From NCBI RefSeq assembly GCF_001938985.1, contig NZ_MKIN01000027.1:248001-312000 (forward strand): a stretch of 64,000 nucleotides of DNA. The letters are read 5' to 3'. This DNA comes from Gillisella taibaishanensis. GTDB lineage: Bacteria > Pseudomonadota > Alphaproteobacteria > Rhizobiales > Rhizobiaceae. The notes under the pieces are model-generated. The model saw only the letters and a program-made list of their open reading frames with translations, was not told where the DNA came from and did not search any database. The translations under genes were made by a program, and so were the position numbers. This document shows, piece by piece, positions 1-8,975 of the stretch. Numbering within the stretch: the first letter of the stretch is position 1; each line of letters opens with the position of its first letter.

Positions 1-882
1 GGCGAACTCGACGGCAAGCCGATCTTCTGCTCGGAAACCTGTGCACTTGACATTATCGGCGCAAAATTCGTCCGCGATGTCGAAAACGGCGAAGTGATCA
101 TCTGCGAAATCCAGCCTGATGGATCGATCACCATCGACAGCCGCCGCCCTGCCCGGCCCCAGCCGGAGCGGCCCTGCCTGTTCGAATATGTTTATTTTGC
201 AAGACCCGATTCGGTCGTCGCCGGCCGCAACGTCTACCAGACCCGCAAGGCCATGGGGATGAATCTGGCCAAAGAAGCTCCCTGCGACGGCGATGTCGTG
301 GTGCCGGTGCCCGATGGTGGCACACCGGCCGCACTCGGCTATGCGCAGGCGAGCGGCATTCCCTTCGAATACGGCATTATCCGCAATCACTATGTCGGAC
401 GGACCTTCATCGAGCCGACGCAGCAGATCCGCGCCTTCGGCGTCAAGCTGAAGCATTCCGCCAACCGGGCGATGATCGAAGGCAAGCGGGTGATCCTGGT
501 GGACGACTCGATCGTGCGCGGCACGACCTCGCTGAAGATCGTCCAGATGATCCGCGATGCCGGCGCCAAGGAAGTGCATATCCGCGTTGCGAGCCCAATG
601 ATCTATCATCCCGACTTCTACGGCATCGACACGCCGGACGCCGAAAAGCTGCTGGCCAATCAATATGCCGGTGCAGAAGCCATGGCGAAATATATCGGCG
701 CCGACTCGCTCGCCTTCCTGTCGATCGACGGGCTGTACATGGCCGTCGGCGGCGAGGCCCGCAACCCTGAGAACCCGCAGTTCACCGACCACTATTTCAC
801 CGGCGATTACCCGACACGGTTGGCGGACAAGGAAGGCGAAAAGATGGGCCGCAAGGTCTCGGTCATGGCCAGCAACGGCTGA
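1..882 (+). CDS. purF: Amidophosphoribosyltransferase, C-terminal part
   Basis: The reading frame is open from the first base, so the gene begins upstream of the window and only the last 293 residues are visible. PurF transfers the amide nitrogen of glutamine to PRPP, the first committed step of purine synthesis in the cytoplasm. The visible part is the phosphoribosyltransferase half: the PRPP-binding signature VILVDDSIVRGTTS lies at about 493-534, and the text around GIIRNHYVGRTFI is typical of the family. The N-terminal Cys-nucleophile glutaminase domain is outside the window. An SDR gene follows 78 bp downstream on the same strand, a neighbour often seen after purF in rhizobia (from memory). 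Confidence 0.97.
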   Translation, partial: GELDGKPIFCSETCALDIIGAKFVRDVENGEVIICEIQPDGSITIDSRRPARPQPERPCLFEYVYFARPDSVVAGRNVYQTRKAMGMNLAKEAPCDGDVVVPVPDGGTPAALGYAQASGIPFEYGIIRNHYVGRTFIEPTQQIRAFGVKLKHSANRAMIEGKRVILVDDSIVRGTTSLKIVQMIRDAGAKEVHIRVASPMIYHPDFYGIDTPDAEKLLANQYAGAEAMAKYIGADSLAFLSIDGLYMAVGGEARNPENPQFTDHYFTGDYPTRLADKEGEKMGRKVSVMASNG

Positions 883-960
883 GACGTGGTCAATAAGGCC
901 TGAGCCGGCTGCCGTCGGCCGGGCCTGGATATGCATGCGGGAAGAGGCAGGGAAGAGCAT

Positions 961-1698
961 ATGACTGTTGATCTGAAGGGGCGGATCGCGCTGGTAACGG
1001 GTGCATCGCGCGGTATCGGTTATTTTACAGCACTTGAGCTGGCCAAGGCCGGGGCGCATGTGATCGCCTGCGCGCGCACTGTCGGCGGTCTTGAGGACCT
1101 CGACGACGCGATCAGCGCCGCTGGCGGCAGTGCTACGCTGGTGCCCTTCGATCTCAACGATATGAATGCTATCGACGCGCTTGGAGGCTCTATCTTCGAA
1201 CGCTGGGGCAAGCTCGACATTCTCGTGGCCAATGCCGGCGTGCTCGGCACGATTTCGCCGGTCGCGCATGTCGAGGCCAAGGTGTTCGAGAAGGTGATGA
1301 CCATCAATGTCACCGCCACATGGCGCCTGATCCGTTCGATCGATCCGCTGATTACCAAGTCCGACCAAGGCCGCGCATTGATCCTGTCTTCAGGCGCCGC
1401 CCACAAATGCAAGCCGTTCTGGGGCCCCTACTCCGCCTCAAAGGCCGCTGTTGAAGCGCTCGCCCGCACCTGGGCGGCAGAGCATCAGCGCCTGCCGCTG
1501 AAGGTGCTCTCCGTCGATCCCGGCGCTACCCGCACGGCAATGCGCGCCCAGGCCATGCCGGGTGAAGATCCCGACACGCTGCCGCATCCATCGGACGTCG
1601 CAAAGGCGTTGCTGCCGCTGGTCGGGCCACAACAGACGGAAACTGGCAAGCTTTACATCGTGCGCGAAAACCGGATTGCCGATTATCCCGCCATCTAA
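961..1698 (+). CDS. SDR family NAD(P)-dependent oxidoreductase
   Basis: A 245-residue short-chain dehydrogenase/reductase. The nucleotide-binding TGASRGIG motif is near residue 14, NAGVLG follows near residue 91, and the catalytic YSASK (YxxxK) is near residue 158, so the enzyme looks intact. The frame is open from 931, but I place the start at ATG 961: it follows GGAAGAG with normal spacing, and MTVDLKGRIALVTG is the usual SDR N-terminus. The substrate cannot be read from sequence. It is probably co-transcribed with purF and converges on a glycosyltransferase gene 32 bp away. Confidence 0.9.
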   Translation: MTVDLKGRIALVTGASRGIGYFTALELAKAGAHVIACARTVGGLEDLDDAISAAGGSATLVPFDLNDMNAIDALGGSIFERWGKLDILVANAGVLGTISPVAHVEAKVFEKVMTINVTATWRLIRSIDPLITKSDQGRALILSSGAAHKCKPFWGPYSASKAAVEALARTWAAEHQRLPLKVLSVDPGATRTAMRAQAMPGEDPDTLPHPSDVAKALLPLVGPQQTETGKLYIVRENRIADYPAI

Positions 1699-1726
1699 AG
1701 CATTTCCAGGAAAAGCGTTAAAATCA
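1698..1726. repeat. Partial rhizobial intergenic repeat, AGCATTTCC type
   Basis: AAAGCATTTCCAGGAAAAGC directly follows the SDR stop codon. It matches the left arm of the short palindromic element seen more fully at 19824-19873 and 55458-55506. Only half the element is present. It sits between two convergent genes and may contribute to transcript 3'-end formation. Confidence 0.5.
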
Positions 1727-1730
1727 AAGG

Positions 1731-2816
1731 TTATAGCTCGGGAAACAGCGGCGCAAAGCTGCGGCTCATCTGCGCCACCTTGGCGGCGATATCTGCGGCG
1801 CGTGCAGCCCGCATCTCGGGATCGTCGACCAGACGCAGGATTTCCTCGATCCAGACGCGCTCGTCATAAGGCAGGCGCGGATGGGCATCCTGCGGCCCGC
1901 CATCATAGGCAAGCGCGTCGGAAAACAGCCCTGCCGCACCAAGCCTGGCGACATCGATGAACTTTGTGCCCGCGCGGCTGTCGTTGGCCTCCGATGGCGC
2001 CAGCGGCACCAGCATGATGTCCACCTGAGCCGTACCCGCATAAACAAGATATTGCGGCCAGGACACCGGTGCTTTGACCGTGACCCGATCCATGCCACGC
2101 CAGATCTGGCGCGCCTTCTTGCCGGCAAAGACCTCGAACACGGTCTGCGGTCGCGCTTCCAGCACCTTGCGGATGACGGGTTTTAGAAAATGATGTTCCG
2201 CCACATGTACGCCCGTCGCGTGATAGGCAATTACCACTTTTTCCTCGGCAACAGCTTTTGCGCCTTCGCCTGTCTTTGGACGCCGTTCCCAGAGGCTTGC
2301 TGGCGGCGCCGGCGGCAGGATATGCGCCTTCGGCTCACCGATTGCCTGCACCAGCTGCGGCGTCGACAGCCAGATGATGTCGAGATGGCGGTTCAGCCGG
2401 CGTAGCGGATGGAGCGCGCGGTACCAGAGAAACAGGCTATAGGCGATATCGGCATCGCGGCTGGAAATCACCGCATGGATATCGTCGTCGAGCAGCAGAC
2501 CGACGCCGGCCAAACGGTCAGCATGGGCTTCGATCCAGGCCAGCAGCGGTTTCGAGGCATAGCGGCAGACGACAACAAAGGCGCCATCCGGATCGAGGCC
2601 GGCGGGGTCGAAGCGCCTGATATCATGCACTTGATGCGGCGGCATACCCGCCGCCTCCAGGCGGACTGGAAGATAGTAGTCGAAGGTCGGATTGGGAACG
2701 CGACCAAACACCAGAATGGAGCGGACCGGCCGACGTGGCTTTCCCTCTGCGCCATCGCGCAGGCGCGGACGAGGCATAAGGCGTTCGAGCGCCAGCGGAT
2801 ACCACCATTTCTTCAT
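1731..2816 (-). CDS. Glycosyltransferase, GT1/GT4-like
   Basis: A 361-residue protein with no signal peptide or clear membrane segment. The C-terminal half has the layout of a GT-B glycosyltransferase: VVIAYHATGVHVAEH begins the second Rossmann-like domain (about residue 195), and SRAGTKFIDVARLGAAGLFSD (about residues 289-309) resembles the donor-binding region. Its ATG overlaps the stop of the GT2 gene upstream (ATGA at 2813-2816), so the two are translationally coupled. With the rhamnose genes upstream, a role in cell-surface polysaccharide assembly is likely; donor and acceptor are unknown. Confidence 0.75.
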   Translation of the reverse strand: MKKWWYPLALERLMPRPRLRDGAEGKPRRPVRSILVFGRVPNPTFDYYLPVRLEAAGMPPHQVHDIRRFDPAGLDPDGAFVVVCRYASKPLLAWIEAHADRLAGVGLLLDDDIHAVISSRDADIAYSLFLWYRALHPLRRLNRHLDIIWLSTPQLVQAIGEPKAHILPPAPPASLWERRPKTGEGAKAVAEEKVVIAYHATGVHVAEHHFLKPVIRKVLEARPQTVFEVFAGKKARQIWRGMDRVTVKAPVSWPQYLVYAGTAQVDIMLVPLAPSEANDSRAGTKFIDVARLGAAGLFSDALAYDGGPQDAHPRLPYDERVWIEEILRLVDDPEMRAARAADIAAKVAQMSRSFAPLFPEL

Positions 2817-4783
2817 GGAATGCGGCTTCCCGGTAGTCTGGCGCTGCGGGGAGACAGATCGCGCGGCACCGCCTCCAGCGAAAAATCGGCTGCACTCAGC
2901 GAGCAGTTCGGGTTGTAGCTCGGATCGTTGCCGATCACGGCCTGCCAGCGTTCGAACATGACCCTCTCTTCTCCGGCAAAGCGCTGCCGCTTTTCCTCAG
3001 TATCGTCGCGTCCCCGCGATACCGATTCCCGATGAACAAGGCGAGCATGCGGCGTCCAGACGATATCGAGGTCCAGCGCCCGCAGCTTGAGGCAATAATC
3101 GACGTCGTTGAAGGCGACCGGCAGCTTTGCCTCGTCCATGCCTGATACGGCGAGCCAATGGCTCTTGCGGGTCAGGAGACAGGCAGCCGTCACCGCTGAC
3201 ACATGTCGCCGCTGTGCCAGCAACCCCTGGTCTTCGCCGCCGTCGAGATCATGAAAATGAAAGCTGTGGCGGGCGATGGATCCTGCCCCCAAGGTGACGC
3301 CGCCATGCTGCACGTAGCCGTCGGGATAGAGCAGCAGCGCCCCGACTGCGCCGACCTTGGGATCGTCAAGTTCGGCGTTCATCTCGCCGAGCCAAAGCCG
3401 ATCCAGCGGCTCGACATCGTTGTTGAGCAGCAGGATGCGTTCGTGCCGGGCCGCGGCAACCCCGAGATTGCAGGCGCGGGAAAAGTTGAAGGCGCCGGGC
3501 ATGGCCAGGCGCCGCACATGGCCCTCCGCCTCGATCCGGTCGAGCAGGATGCGGGTGGCGTCTTCCTTGCTGTCATTGTCGATGACGATGATGTCCAACG
3601 CGCCCCGATCCGTGCGCTCGAGCAAGCCCTCAAGACAGGCCGACAGCAGATCGGCACGGTCGCGGGTCGGGATGATCACGGTGACCGGTGGGATCGATCC
3701 GCCCAAGCGCTGCAGGGGATGTGACGGCAGCGTCGCAGCCCGCGGTGCCGGGCGATGCATGAGAATGCGGGGCAGATGCAGAATATCGCCGGCTTGCGAG
3801 GCCTCAATGGCGAGCGCCTGCGGCTCCAACTGGCGAAGGTCGACCTTGTCGGGCAGACAGGTCGCGCGCAGCAGGATGCAATCGACAGGAAGCCAGCCGC
3901 TTTCGACCAGCGGCAGGTTCCACGCCGGCTTGAACAGAGGCGTAGCCTTCCCGCCGCTGCGGGAGACGGTGTCCTCGTCACAATAGACGCCAGTCGCCTG
4001 CGGGTGACGGATCAGGCAATCCACCATCCATTGCAAGGCTGATGGGGCGAGCGTCACCCCGGCCGGCAGCCGCATCCAGAAGCGCTCGCCCGTTTCAAGG
4101 CTATGAGCGAGATCGGTCTGCACATCCTCAGGCTCGACAAGCCGGTTGGCGCGATAGGTTTGATGCTTGAGGCTCTCATGCGAGGCCTCGCGGCCCCGCC
4201 CCTCACCCAGGATCGAGACCAGAACGAGCGGTGTCGGCGCATCGGTCAGGTTAGCGATTGCGGGTGGATGGTCATCCTCCATCTGCGCCCGTACGGCTCG
4301 CCAGTCGCGATAGGAGGGCGCAGACAGGGCCTCGAATTGCCGCAGAAAGCGGAAGGTTGCGCCCTTGATATTGCGGGCAGCCAGCAGGCGCAGCAAGGTC
4401 CGGGCCATCGACGGCCGGCGCAAGATCACCCGCGCGACCGCCTCGGCAGTCGATAGCGCCCGAATTTCAACCGTCGGCGGATCGATGGCTGGTTCTGAAC
4501 GGCTGGTCTGCCGCTCTGCGTCGTGGGAAGGCACGGCTTCAAGGATGATACCGTCGAGATCGTCAGGCATCCAGCCGATGAAGAAGCCGGTCTGGTCGAT
4601 CACCATGGAGCGCTGCAGCACGGCGGGAACTCTTCCCGCGCGGTGAAGCCGCAGGCGCGCGGAGCCTCCCAGAAACCCTGCCGGATCGCTCACCGTCACC
4701 ATCACAGGCTTATCGGCAAGACGGCGGGCTGCCTCGCCGGTGACAACGCTCACCTGCGCTGGACCGACCGTCTGATCTGCCAT
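2813..4783 (-). CDS. Glycosyltransferase family 2 protein, two-module
   Basis: A 656-residue protein. The C-terminal half (about residues 365-600) is a GT2 catalytic domain: PPVTVIIPTRDRADLL starts it, and LLLNNDVEP carries the acidic metal/nucleotide-sugar motif. The N-terminal half also has degenerate GT2-like text (MVDCLIRHPQATGVYCDED), so this is a two-module enzyme of the O-antigen/capsule kind. The frame extends to a GTG at 4801, but ATG 4783 has an AGG seven bases upstream and is preferred. It lies downstream of rfbA on the same strand and overlaps the next glycosyltransferase by ATGA. Confidence 0.85.
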   Translation of the reverse strand: MADQTVGPAQVSVVTGEAARRLADKPVMVTVSDPAGFLGGSARLRLHRAGRVPAVLQRSMVIDQTGFFIGWMPDDLDGIILEAVPSHDAERQTSRSEPAIDPPTVEIRALSTAEAVARVILRRPSMARTLLRLLAARNIKGATFRFLRQFEALSAPSYRDWRAVRAQMEDDHPPAIANLTDAPTPLVLVSILGEGRGREASHESLKHQTYRANRLVEPEDVQTDLAHSLETGERFWMRLPAGVTLAPSALQWMVDCLIRHPQATGVYCDEDTVSRSGGKATPLFKPAWNLPLVESGWLPVDCILLRATCLPDKVDLRQLEPQALAIEASQAGDILHLPRILMHRPAPRAATLPSHPLQRLGGSIPPVTVIIPTRDRADLLSACLEGLLERTDRGALDIIVIDNDSKEDATRILLDRIEAEGHVRRLAMPGAFNFSRACNLGVAAARHERILLLNNDVEPLDRLWLGEMNAELDDPKVGAVGALLLYPDGYVQHGGVTLGAGSIARHSFHFHDLDGGEDQGLLAQRRHVSAVTAACLLTRKSHWLAVSGMDEAKLPVAFNDVDYCLKLRALDLDIVWTPHARLVHRESVSRGRDDTEEKRQRFAGEERVMFERWQAVIGNDPSYNPNCSLSAADFSLEAVPRDLSPRSARLPGSRIP

Positions 4784-5112
4784 GCGAATGCCTGTCTTCA
4801 CGATGCTACACCAGAGACACAGCCGAACGATACGCTCTGCGGCAGGGATATTTTTTCACCAGGCCTCTCTTCCGGGCAGCGCAGGCGCGATGCGCTTGCC
4901 GCAGGCTCACAATGCTCTCGGTCTCGTCATCAAACAGTCTGACACGAGACCCTTTTCTTTTCGTTTACCTATTTTCCGAAAAGTAATGGCCCGCCATGCT
5001 CGCACCTGCGAGCAATCTGTTGAAAATTATGGTGCATATATAAACAGTTACAGCGCCCCACACGGTTTTGTGCACGGCGCTGTATCGCAGATAGCCACGT
5101 GAATTGAAAGCG
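4784..5112. other. Gap between rfbA and the GT2 gene
   Basis: 329 bp without a convincing gene. The first 260 bases presumably hold the leader of the GT2 gene. The part next to rfbA contains the ACAGCGCC...GGCGCTGT palindrome described separately. The short ORFs here lack ribosome binding sites and look random. Confidence 0.6.
5050..5083. repeat. Palindromic rhizobial intergenic element, ACGGCGCTGT type
   Basis: ACAGCGCC at 5050-5057 pairs with GGCGCTGT at 5076-5083; between them CACA and TTGTG form an inner stem around CGGTT. Related palindromes occur at 23713-23746 and 59884-59923. It lies just past the rfbA stop codon and could act as a transcript 3'-end hairpin. Confidence 0.6.
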
Positions 5113-5976
5113 TCAGAGCACTTTTTTCAGCAGATATTGGCCGTAAGTGCTCTTGCCATATTGCTGACCGAGCTTCTCCAACTGCGCCGCGTCGATGAAA
5201 CCGAGACGATAGGCGATCTCTTCGGGGCAGGAAATCTTGAAGCCCTGGCGGCGCTCCAGGGTGGCGACGAATTCCGAGGCATCCAACAGGCTGTCGGGCG
5301 TACCCGTGTCAAGCCAGGCATAGCCACGGCCCATTTTCACCACGTTCAACCGGCCGCGTTCGAGGTAAACACGGTTGACGTCGGTAATTTCAAGCTCGCC
5401 GCGCGGGGACGGCTTCAGGTTGGCAGCGATATCGACGACATCCTTGTCGTAGAAGTAAAGCCCGGTCACGGCCCAGCTCGAGCGCGGCTCCTGCGGCTTT
5501 TCCTCAATGGAAATGGCCTTCAGATCCTTGTCGAATTCGACGACGCCATACCGCTCGGGGTCATTGACGTGATAGGCAAAGACCGTGGCGCCATCATTGC
5601 CGGCAACAGCGGTTCTGAAGAGATCGTTGACCCCATGGCCGTAGAAAATATTGTCGCCGAGGATCAGGCAGGATGGGTTGGAGCCGACGAAATCGGCACC
5701 TATGATATAGGCCTGGGCCAACCCGTCCGGCGACGGCTGCTCGGCATAGCTCAGGGAAATTCCCCATTTCGATCCATCGCCCAGCAGGCTCTGGAAATTC
5801 GGCAGGTCCTTCGGTGTCGAGATGATCAGAATGTCGCGGATACCGGCAAGCATCAGAGTCGACAGCGGATAGTATATCATCGGCTTGTCATAGACCGGCA
5901 TGAGCTGCTTGGACGTGACAAGCGTCATCGGATGCAACCGCGTTCCGCTGCCACCAGCAAGGATGATACCCTTCAT
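5113..5976 (-). CDS. rfbA: Glucose-1-phosphate thymidylyltransferase
   Basis: A 287-residue enzyme making dTDP-glucose from dTTP and glucose-1-phosphate, the first step of dTDP-L-rhamnose synthesis. The signature [16 protein letters not shown] starts the protein, and [17 protein letters not shown] follows, both typical of RmlA. The frame begins six codons earlier, but ATG 5976 has AGGAG at ideal spacing. It is the last of four rfb genes on this strand (C-B-D-A), 126 bp after rfbD. Confidence 0.97.
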   Translation of the reverse strand: MKGIILAGGSGTRLHPMTLVTSKQLMPVYDKPMIYYPLSTLMLAGIRDILIISTPKDLPNFQSLLGDGSKWGISLSYAEQPSPDGLAQAYIIGADFVGSNPSCLILGDNIFYGHGVNDLFRTAVAGNDGATVFAYHVNDPERYGVVEFDKDLKAISIEEKPQEPRSSWAVTGLYFYDKDVVDIAANLKPSPRGELEITDVNRVYLERGRLNVVKMGRGYAWLDTGTPDSLLDASEFVATLERRQGFKISCPEEIAYRLGFIDAAQLEKLGQQYGKSTYGQYLLKKVL

Positions 5977-6102
5977 TGATAAAACTCCTGACACATCAAT
6001 TCTGTCTATCTGTCATGCATTGATCGATAGAGCCATTCTTTCCGACAAACATGCCTTTTCAACGGCATGCTGGAAAAACGGTCCACCGTCCGTGGAAATA
6101 CT

Positions 6103-7008
6103 CTAGCTGTCTTCGCCGTTTAGCAGCCGATCGACGACCAATTCGGTCGACGGCCTCCAGTCCGGCAGCCTGACACCGTGGACCGTCGCAAGCTGAGTGC
6201 AATCCAGTCTGGAATTGGCGGGCCGTTCGGCAGGCGTCGGATAGTCGCTGGCCGGGATCGGCGTCACCGTCGCGGAAGGGCCACCTTTTGCTTCCGAAAG
6301 CCGGAAGATCTCAGCCGCAAACTCTGCCCAGCTGGCTTCGCCTGTACCGGTCATATGAAAGATGCCACGCATCTCGGCTGCAGACGACGAAAGCAGATTT
6401 GTCCCAACCGCCAAGACGGCGTCAGCGATATCGAGCGCCGACGTCGGATTGCCGATCTGATCCGCGACGACATTCAAACCATCGCGGGTTTCGGCGAGCC
6501 GCAGCATGGTGCGCAGGAAGTTCTTGCCGAACGGGCTATAGACCCAGGCGGTGCGCAGGATGGCATGATTGTCGGTCGCAGCCGCCACCTTGCGCTCGCC
6601 TTCAAGCTTGCTGCGGCCGTAGACCCCGAGCGGTGCCACCGGATCGGTCTCGGCATAGGGTGCAGTTTTGCTGCCGTCGAAGACATAATCGGTGGAGATA
6701 TGCAGGATCGGTACGTTGAGAAGCTTGGCGACACGGGCCAGTTCCCCCGGCCCTTCTGCATTAACGGCAAAGGCCGCAGCTTCCTCGCCCTCGGCCTGGT
6801 CGACAGCCGTATAGGCGGCGGCCGAGACGATAAGGTCGGGCTTCGCAGCCCGCATAGCCGGCTCGATTGTCGCGGGATCGCCGAGGTCAAGCGTTGGACG
6901 GCCAAGCGCGATCAACTCGATATCCTGACGGTCAGCCGCCCTTTCGATCAGGGATTGGACGACCTGACCGGCGAGGCCGGTGACGACAAAGCGCTTGCTG
7001 CTGCTCAT
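6103..7008 (-). CDS. rfbD: dTDP-4-dehydrorhamnose reductase
   Basis: A 301-residue SDR-type reductase for the last step of dTDP-L-rhamnose synthesis. It has [11 protein letters not shown] (family TGxxGQLG, with V in place of the usual L), the [10 protein letters not shown] motif, and catalytic YGRSK. Its ATG overlaps the rfbB stop by 4 bp (7005-7008), so translation is probably coupled. All four dTDP-rhamnose enzymes are present and look complete. Confidence 0.96.
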   Translation of the reverse strand: MSSSKRFVVTGLAGQVVQSLIERAADRQDIELIALGRPTLDLGDPATIEPAMRAAKPDLIVSAAAYTAVDQAEGEEAAAFAVNAEGPGELARVAKLLNVPILHISTDYVFDGSKTAPYAETDPVAPLGVYGRSKLEGERKVAAATDNHAILRTAWVYSPFGKNFLRTMLRLAETRDGLNVVADQIGNPTSALDIADAVLAVGTNLLSSSAAEMRGIFHMTGTGEASWAEFAAEIFRLSEAKGGPSATVTPIPASDYPTPAERPANSRLDCTQLATVHGVRLPDWRPSTELVVDRLLNGEDS

Positions 7009-8066
7009 TTGCCGGCAGCCGTTTTCAACAGGCCGAGCCGGCTGCCATCATAGCCCTTGCGCAGCGGTTCCCACCACCAGCGGTTTTCGAGATACCACTT
7101 CACGGTCTTTTCGATGCCGGTGTCGAAATTCTCCTGAGCCTTCCAGCCCAGTTCGGTTTCGAGCTTGGTGGCGTCGATGGCATAGCGCGCATCGTGGCCG
7201 GGCCGGTCGGTGACATATTGGATCAGCTTGTCATGCGGTGCGCCAGCCGGATGCAACTCGTCCATCAAGGCGCAAACACGGGTGACGACATCGATATTGC
7301 GGCGCTCATTGCGGCCGCCGACATTATAGGTCTCTCCGATCCGGCCGCGCTCGACGATGATATCAAGCGCACGGGCATGGTCCTCGACATAGAGCCAATC
7401 GCGGATATTGACGCCCTGGCCGTAAACCGGCAACGGCTTGCCCTCCAGCGCATTGATGATCATCAGCGGGATGAGCTTTTCCGGGAAATGGAAGGGGCCG
7501 TAATTGTTGGAGCAGTTGGAGACCACGATGGGCATGCCATAGGTACGCTCCCAGGCCTTCGCCAGGTGGTCGGACGCGGCCTTCGAAGCGGAATAAGGCG
7601 AGCTAGGGTCGTAAGGCGTGGTTTCGGTAAACAGACCGTCATCGCCGAGCGAACCGTAAACTTCGTCGGTCGAGACATGCAGGAAGCGGAAGCTTTCCTT
7701 CTCAACGCCCTCAAGCCCCTGCCAATAAGCGCGCGCACTTTCGAGCATGGTGAAGGAGCCGAGCACGTTGGTCTCGACGAAATCCTTGGCGCCGGTGATA
7801 GAGCGGTCGACATGGCTTTCGGCAGCCAAATGCATCACTCGGTTCGGGCGGAAGCTGGCAAAGGCAGCGGCCATCGCCTGGCCGTCGCAGATATCGGCCT
7901 TCAGGAAGCGATAGAGCGGATTGGCTTCGACTGAGGCGAGCGAAGTCAGGGTGCCCGCATAGGTGAGCTTATCGACATTGAGGACCTCATAGCCCTTGTC
8001 CAGCACCAGATGCCGCACGACGGCCGATCCGATAAATCCGGCGCCGCCGGTCACAAGTACACGCAT
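7005..8066 (-). CDS. rfbB: dTDP-glucose 4,6-dehydratase
   Basis: A 353-residue extended SDR. The NAD-binding TGGAGFIGS motif is at the N-terminus, followed by the [11 protein letters not shown] and [10 protein letters not shown] motifs of RmlB. It converts dTDP-glucose to the 4-keto-6-deoxy intermediate. A GTG three codons upstream (8075) is possible, but [14 protein letters not shown] at ATG 8066 matches the family N-terminus. It is separated from rfbC by about 158 bp holding inverted repeats, so the four genes may not form one simple transcript. Confidence 0.96.
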   Translation of the reverse strand: MRVLVTGGAGFIGSAVVRHLVLDKGYEVLNVDKLTYAGTLTSLASVEANPLYRFLKADICDGQAMAAAFASFRPNRVMHLAAESHVDRSITGAKDFVETNVLGSFTMLESARAYWQGLEGVEKESFRFLHVSTDEVYGSLGDDGLFTETTPYDPSSPYSASKAASDHLAKAWERTYGMPIVVSNCSNNYGPFHFPEKLIPLMIINALEGKPLPVYGQGVNIRDWLYVEDHARALDIIVERGRIGETYNVGGRNERRNIDVVTRVCALMDELHPAGAPHDKLIQYVTDRPGHDARYAIDATKLETELGWKAQENFDTGIEKTVKWYLENRWWWEPLRKGYDGSRLGLLKTAAGK

Positions 8067-8085
8067 GTCTTCCACTATCCCCTAG

Positions 8086-8188
8086 TGCATCGATCCAAAC
8101 GAAAGATTCATCTGAGTTTGGACAAATCGATGCATAAACAAAAAACGAGTGCAAGAAGCATGAACGAATTGAATGGTTCGTGCACTCG
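8086..8188. repeat. Inverted repeats between rfbC and rfbB
   Basis: Two stem-loops occur in the 158-bp gap. TGCATCGATCCAAAC (8086-8100) pairs imperfectly with GTTTGGACAAATCGATGCA (8116-8134). CGAGTGCA (8146-8153) pairs with TGCACTCG (8181-8188), with inner pairing of GAACGA with TTCG. A third small GC hairpin (GGCGGGCC/GGCCCGC) follows near 8198-8215. They look like a composite intergenic repeat and could attenuate or process the rfb transcript. Confidence 0.6.
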
Positions 8189-8224
8189 CATTCATCGGCG
8201 GGCCCGCATGGCCCGCGTTCACGG

Positions 8225-8782
8225 CTAATAGACGAAATTCGTCTCGAGTTCACTCAGTGTCGGCTGCTTCCTGTCCTTGTCCGACAGGATCGCCTTGTCG
8301 GCATCAACAGGCCAGTCGATCCCGATCGCCGGATCGTTCCACAACAGGCCCCTGTCATGATCCGGGCTGTAATAATCTGTCACCTTGTAGCTGATGACCG
8401 TATCGGGCTGCAATGTGCAGAAGCCGTGAGCAAAGCCCGGCGGCACCCAAAGCTGACAGCCGTTTTCCGCCGTCAATTCGGCCGTAACGAACTGACCATA
8501 GGTTGGCGACCCCTTGCGTATATCGACGGCGACGTCGAGCAGTGCGCCGGCCGCACAGGATACAAGCTTGCCCTGAGCGCGCGGATTGAGCTGGAAATGC
8601 AGACCGCGGACCGTGCCGACTTCAGCAGAGAAGGACTTGTTGTCCTGCACGAAGGGGAACGACCCGACTTCGCTTTCAAACAGGCTCAGCCGGAAAGTTT
8701 CCATGAAATAGCCGCGCTGGTCTCCAAACCGCTTTGGCGTGATCAGAAATACGCCTGGCAGCTTCGTCGCTTCAAACTGCAT
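8225..8782 (-). CDS. rfbC: dTDP-4-dehydrorhamnose 3,5-epimerase
   Basis: A 185-residue cupin-type epimerase of the dTDP-rhamnose pathway. Family motifs are visible: RGYFMETFR near the N-terminus, the catalytic His in RGLHFQ, and GFAHGF. The start is ATG 8782, preceded by AGGGA; the longer frame to 8830 adds an arginine/aspartate-rich stretch not typical of the family. It is the first rfb gene of the minus-strand cluster. Confidence 0.96.
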   Translation of the reverse strand: MQFEATKLPGVFLITPKRFGDQRGYFMETFRLSLFESEVGSFPFVQDNKSFSAEVGTVRGLHFQLNPRAQGKLVSCAAGALLDVAVDIRKGSPTYGQFVTAELTAENGCQLWVPPGFAHGFCTLQPDTVISYKVTDYYSPDHDRGLLWNDPAIGIDWPVDADKAILSDKDRKQPTLSELETNFVY

Positions 8783-8952
8783 TTTCGTCCCTTCGTCGTC
8801 ATCTCTTCTGGCAATTAACCGCCCCGGCAAGCAGGGGCAAGCAAAATGCAGATGGGAGCCGTCTTAACCGAACAATTATGACGCTATTCGGACAGTGCGG
8901 ACGATATAGCTCAACGTCCAGCACCTCTACATTGTAAAAAATCGACGTTTCT

Positions 8953-8975
8953 AGCGCCTTCGTTAGATCGGCGCT
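8953..8975 (-). terminator. Possible terminator overlapping the polygalacturonase stop
   Basis: On the minus strand AGCGCC (8970-8975) pairs with GGCGCT (8953-8958) around the stop codon. A T-rich run (ATTTTTTAC) follows about 15 bases later. It is a modest hairpin suggesting transcript ending between this gene and rfbC. Confidence 0.35.
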
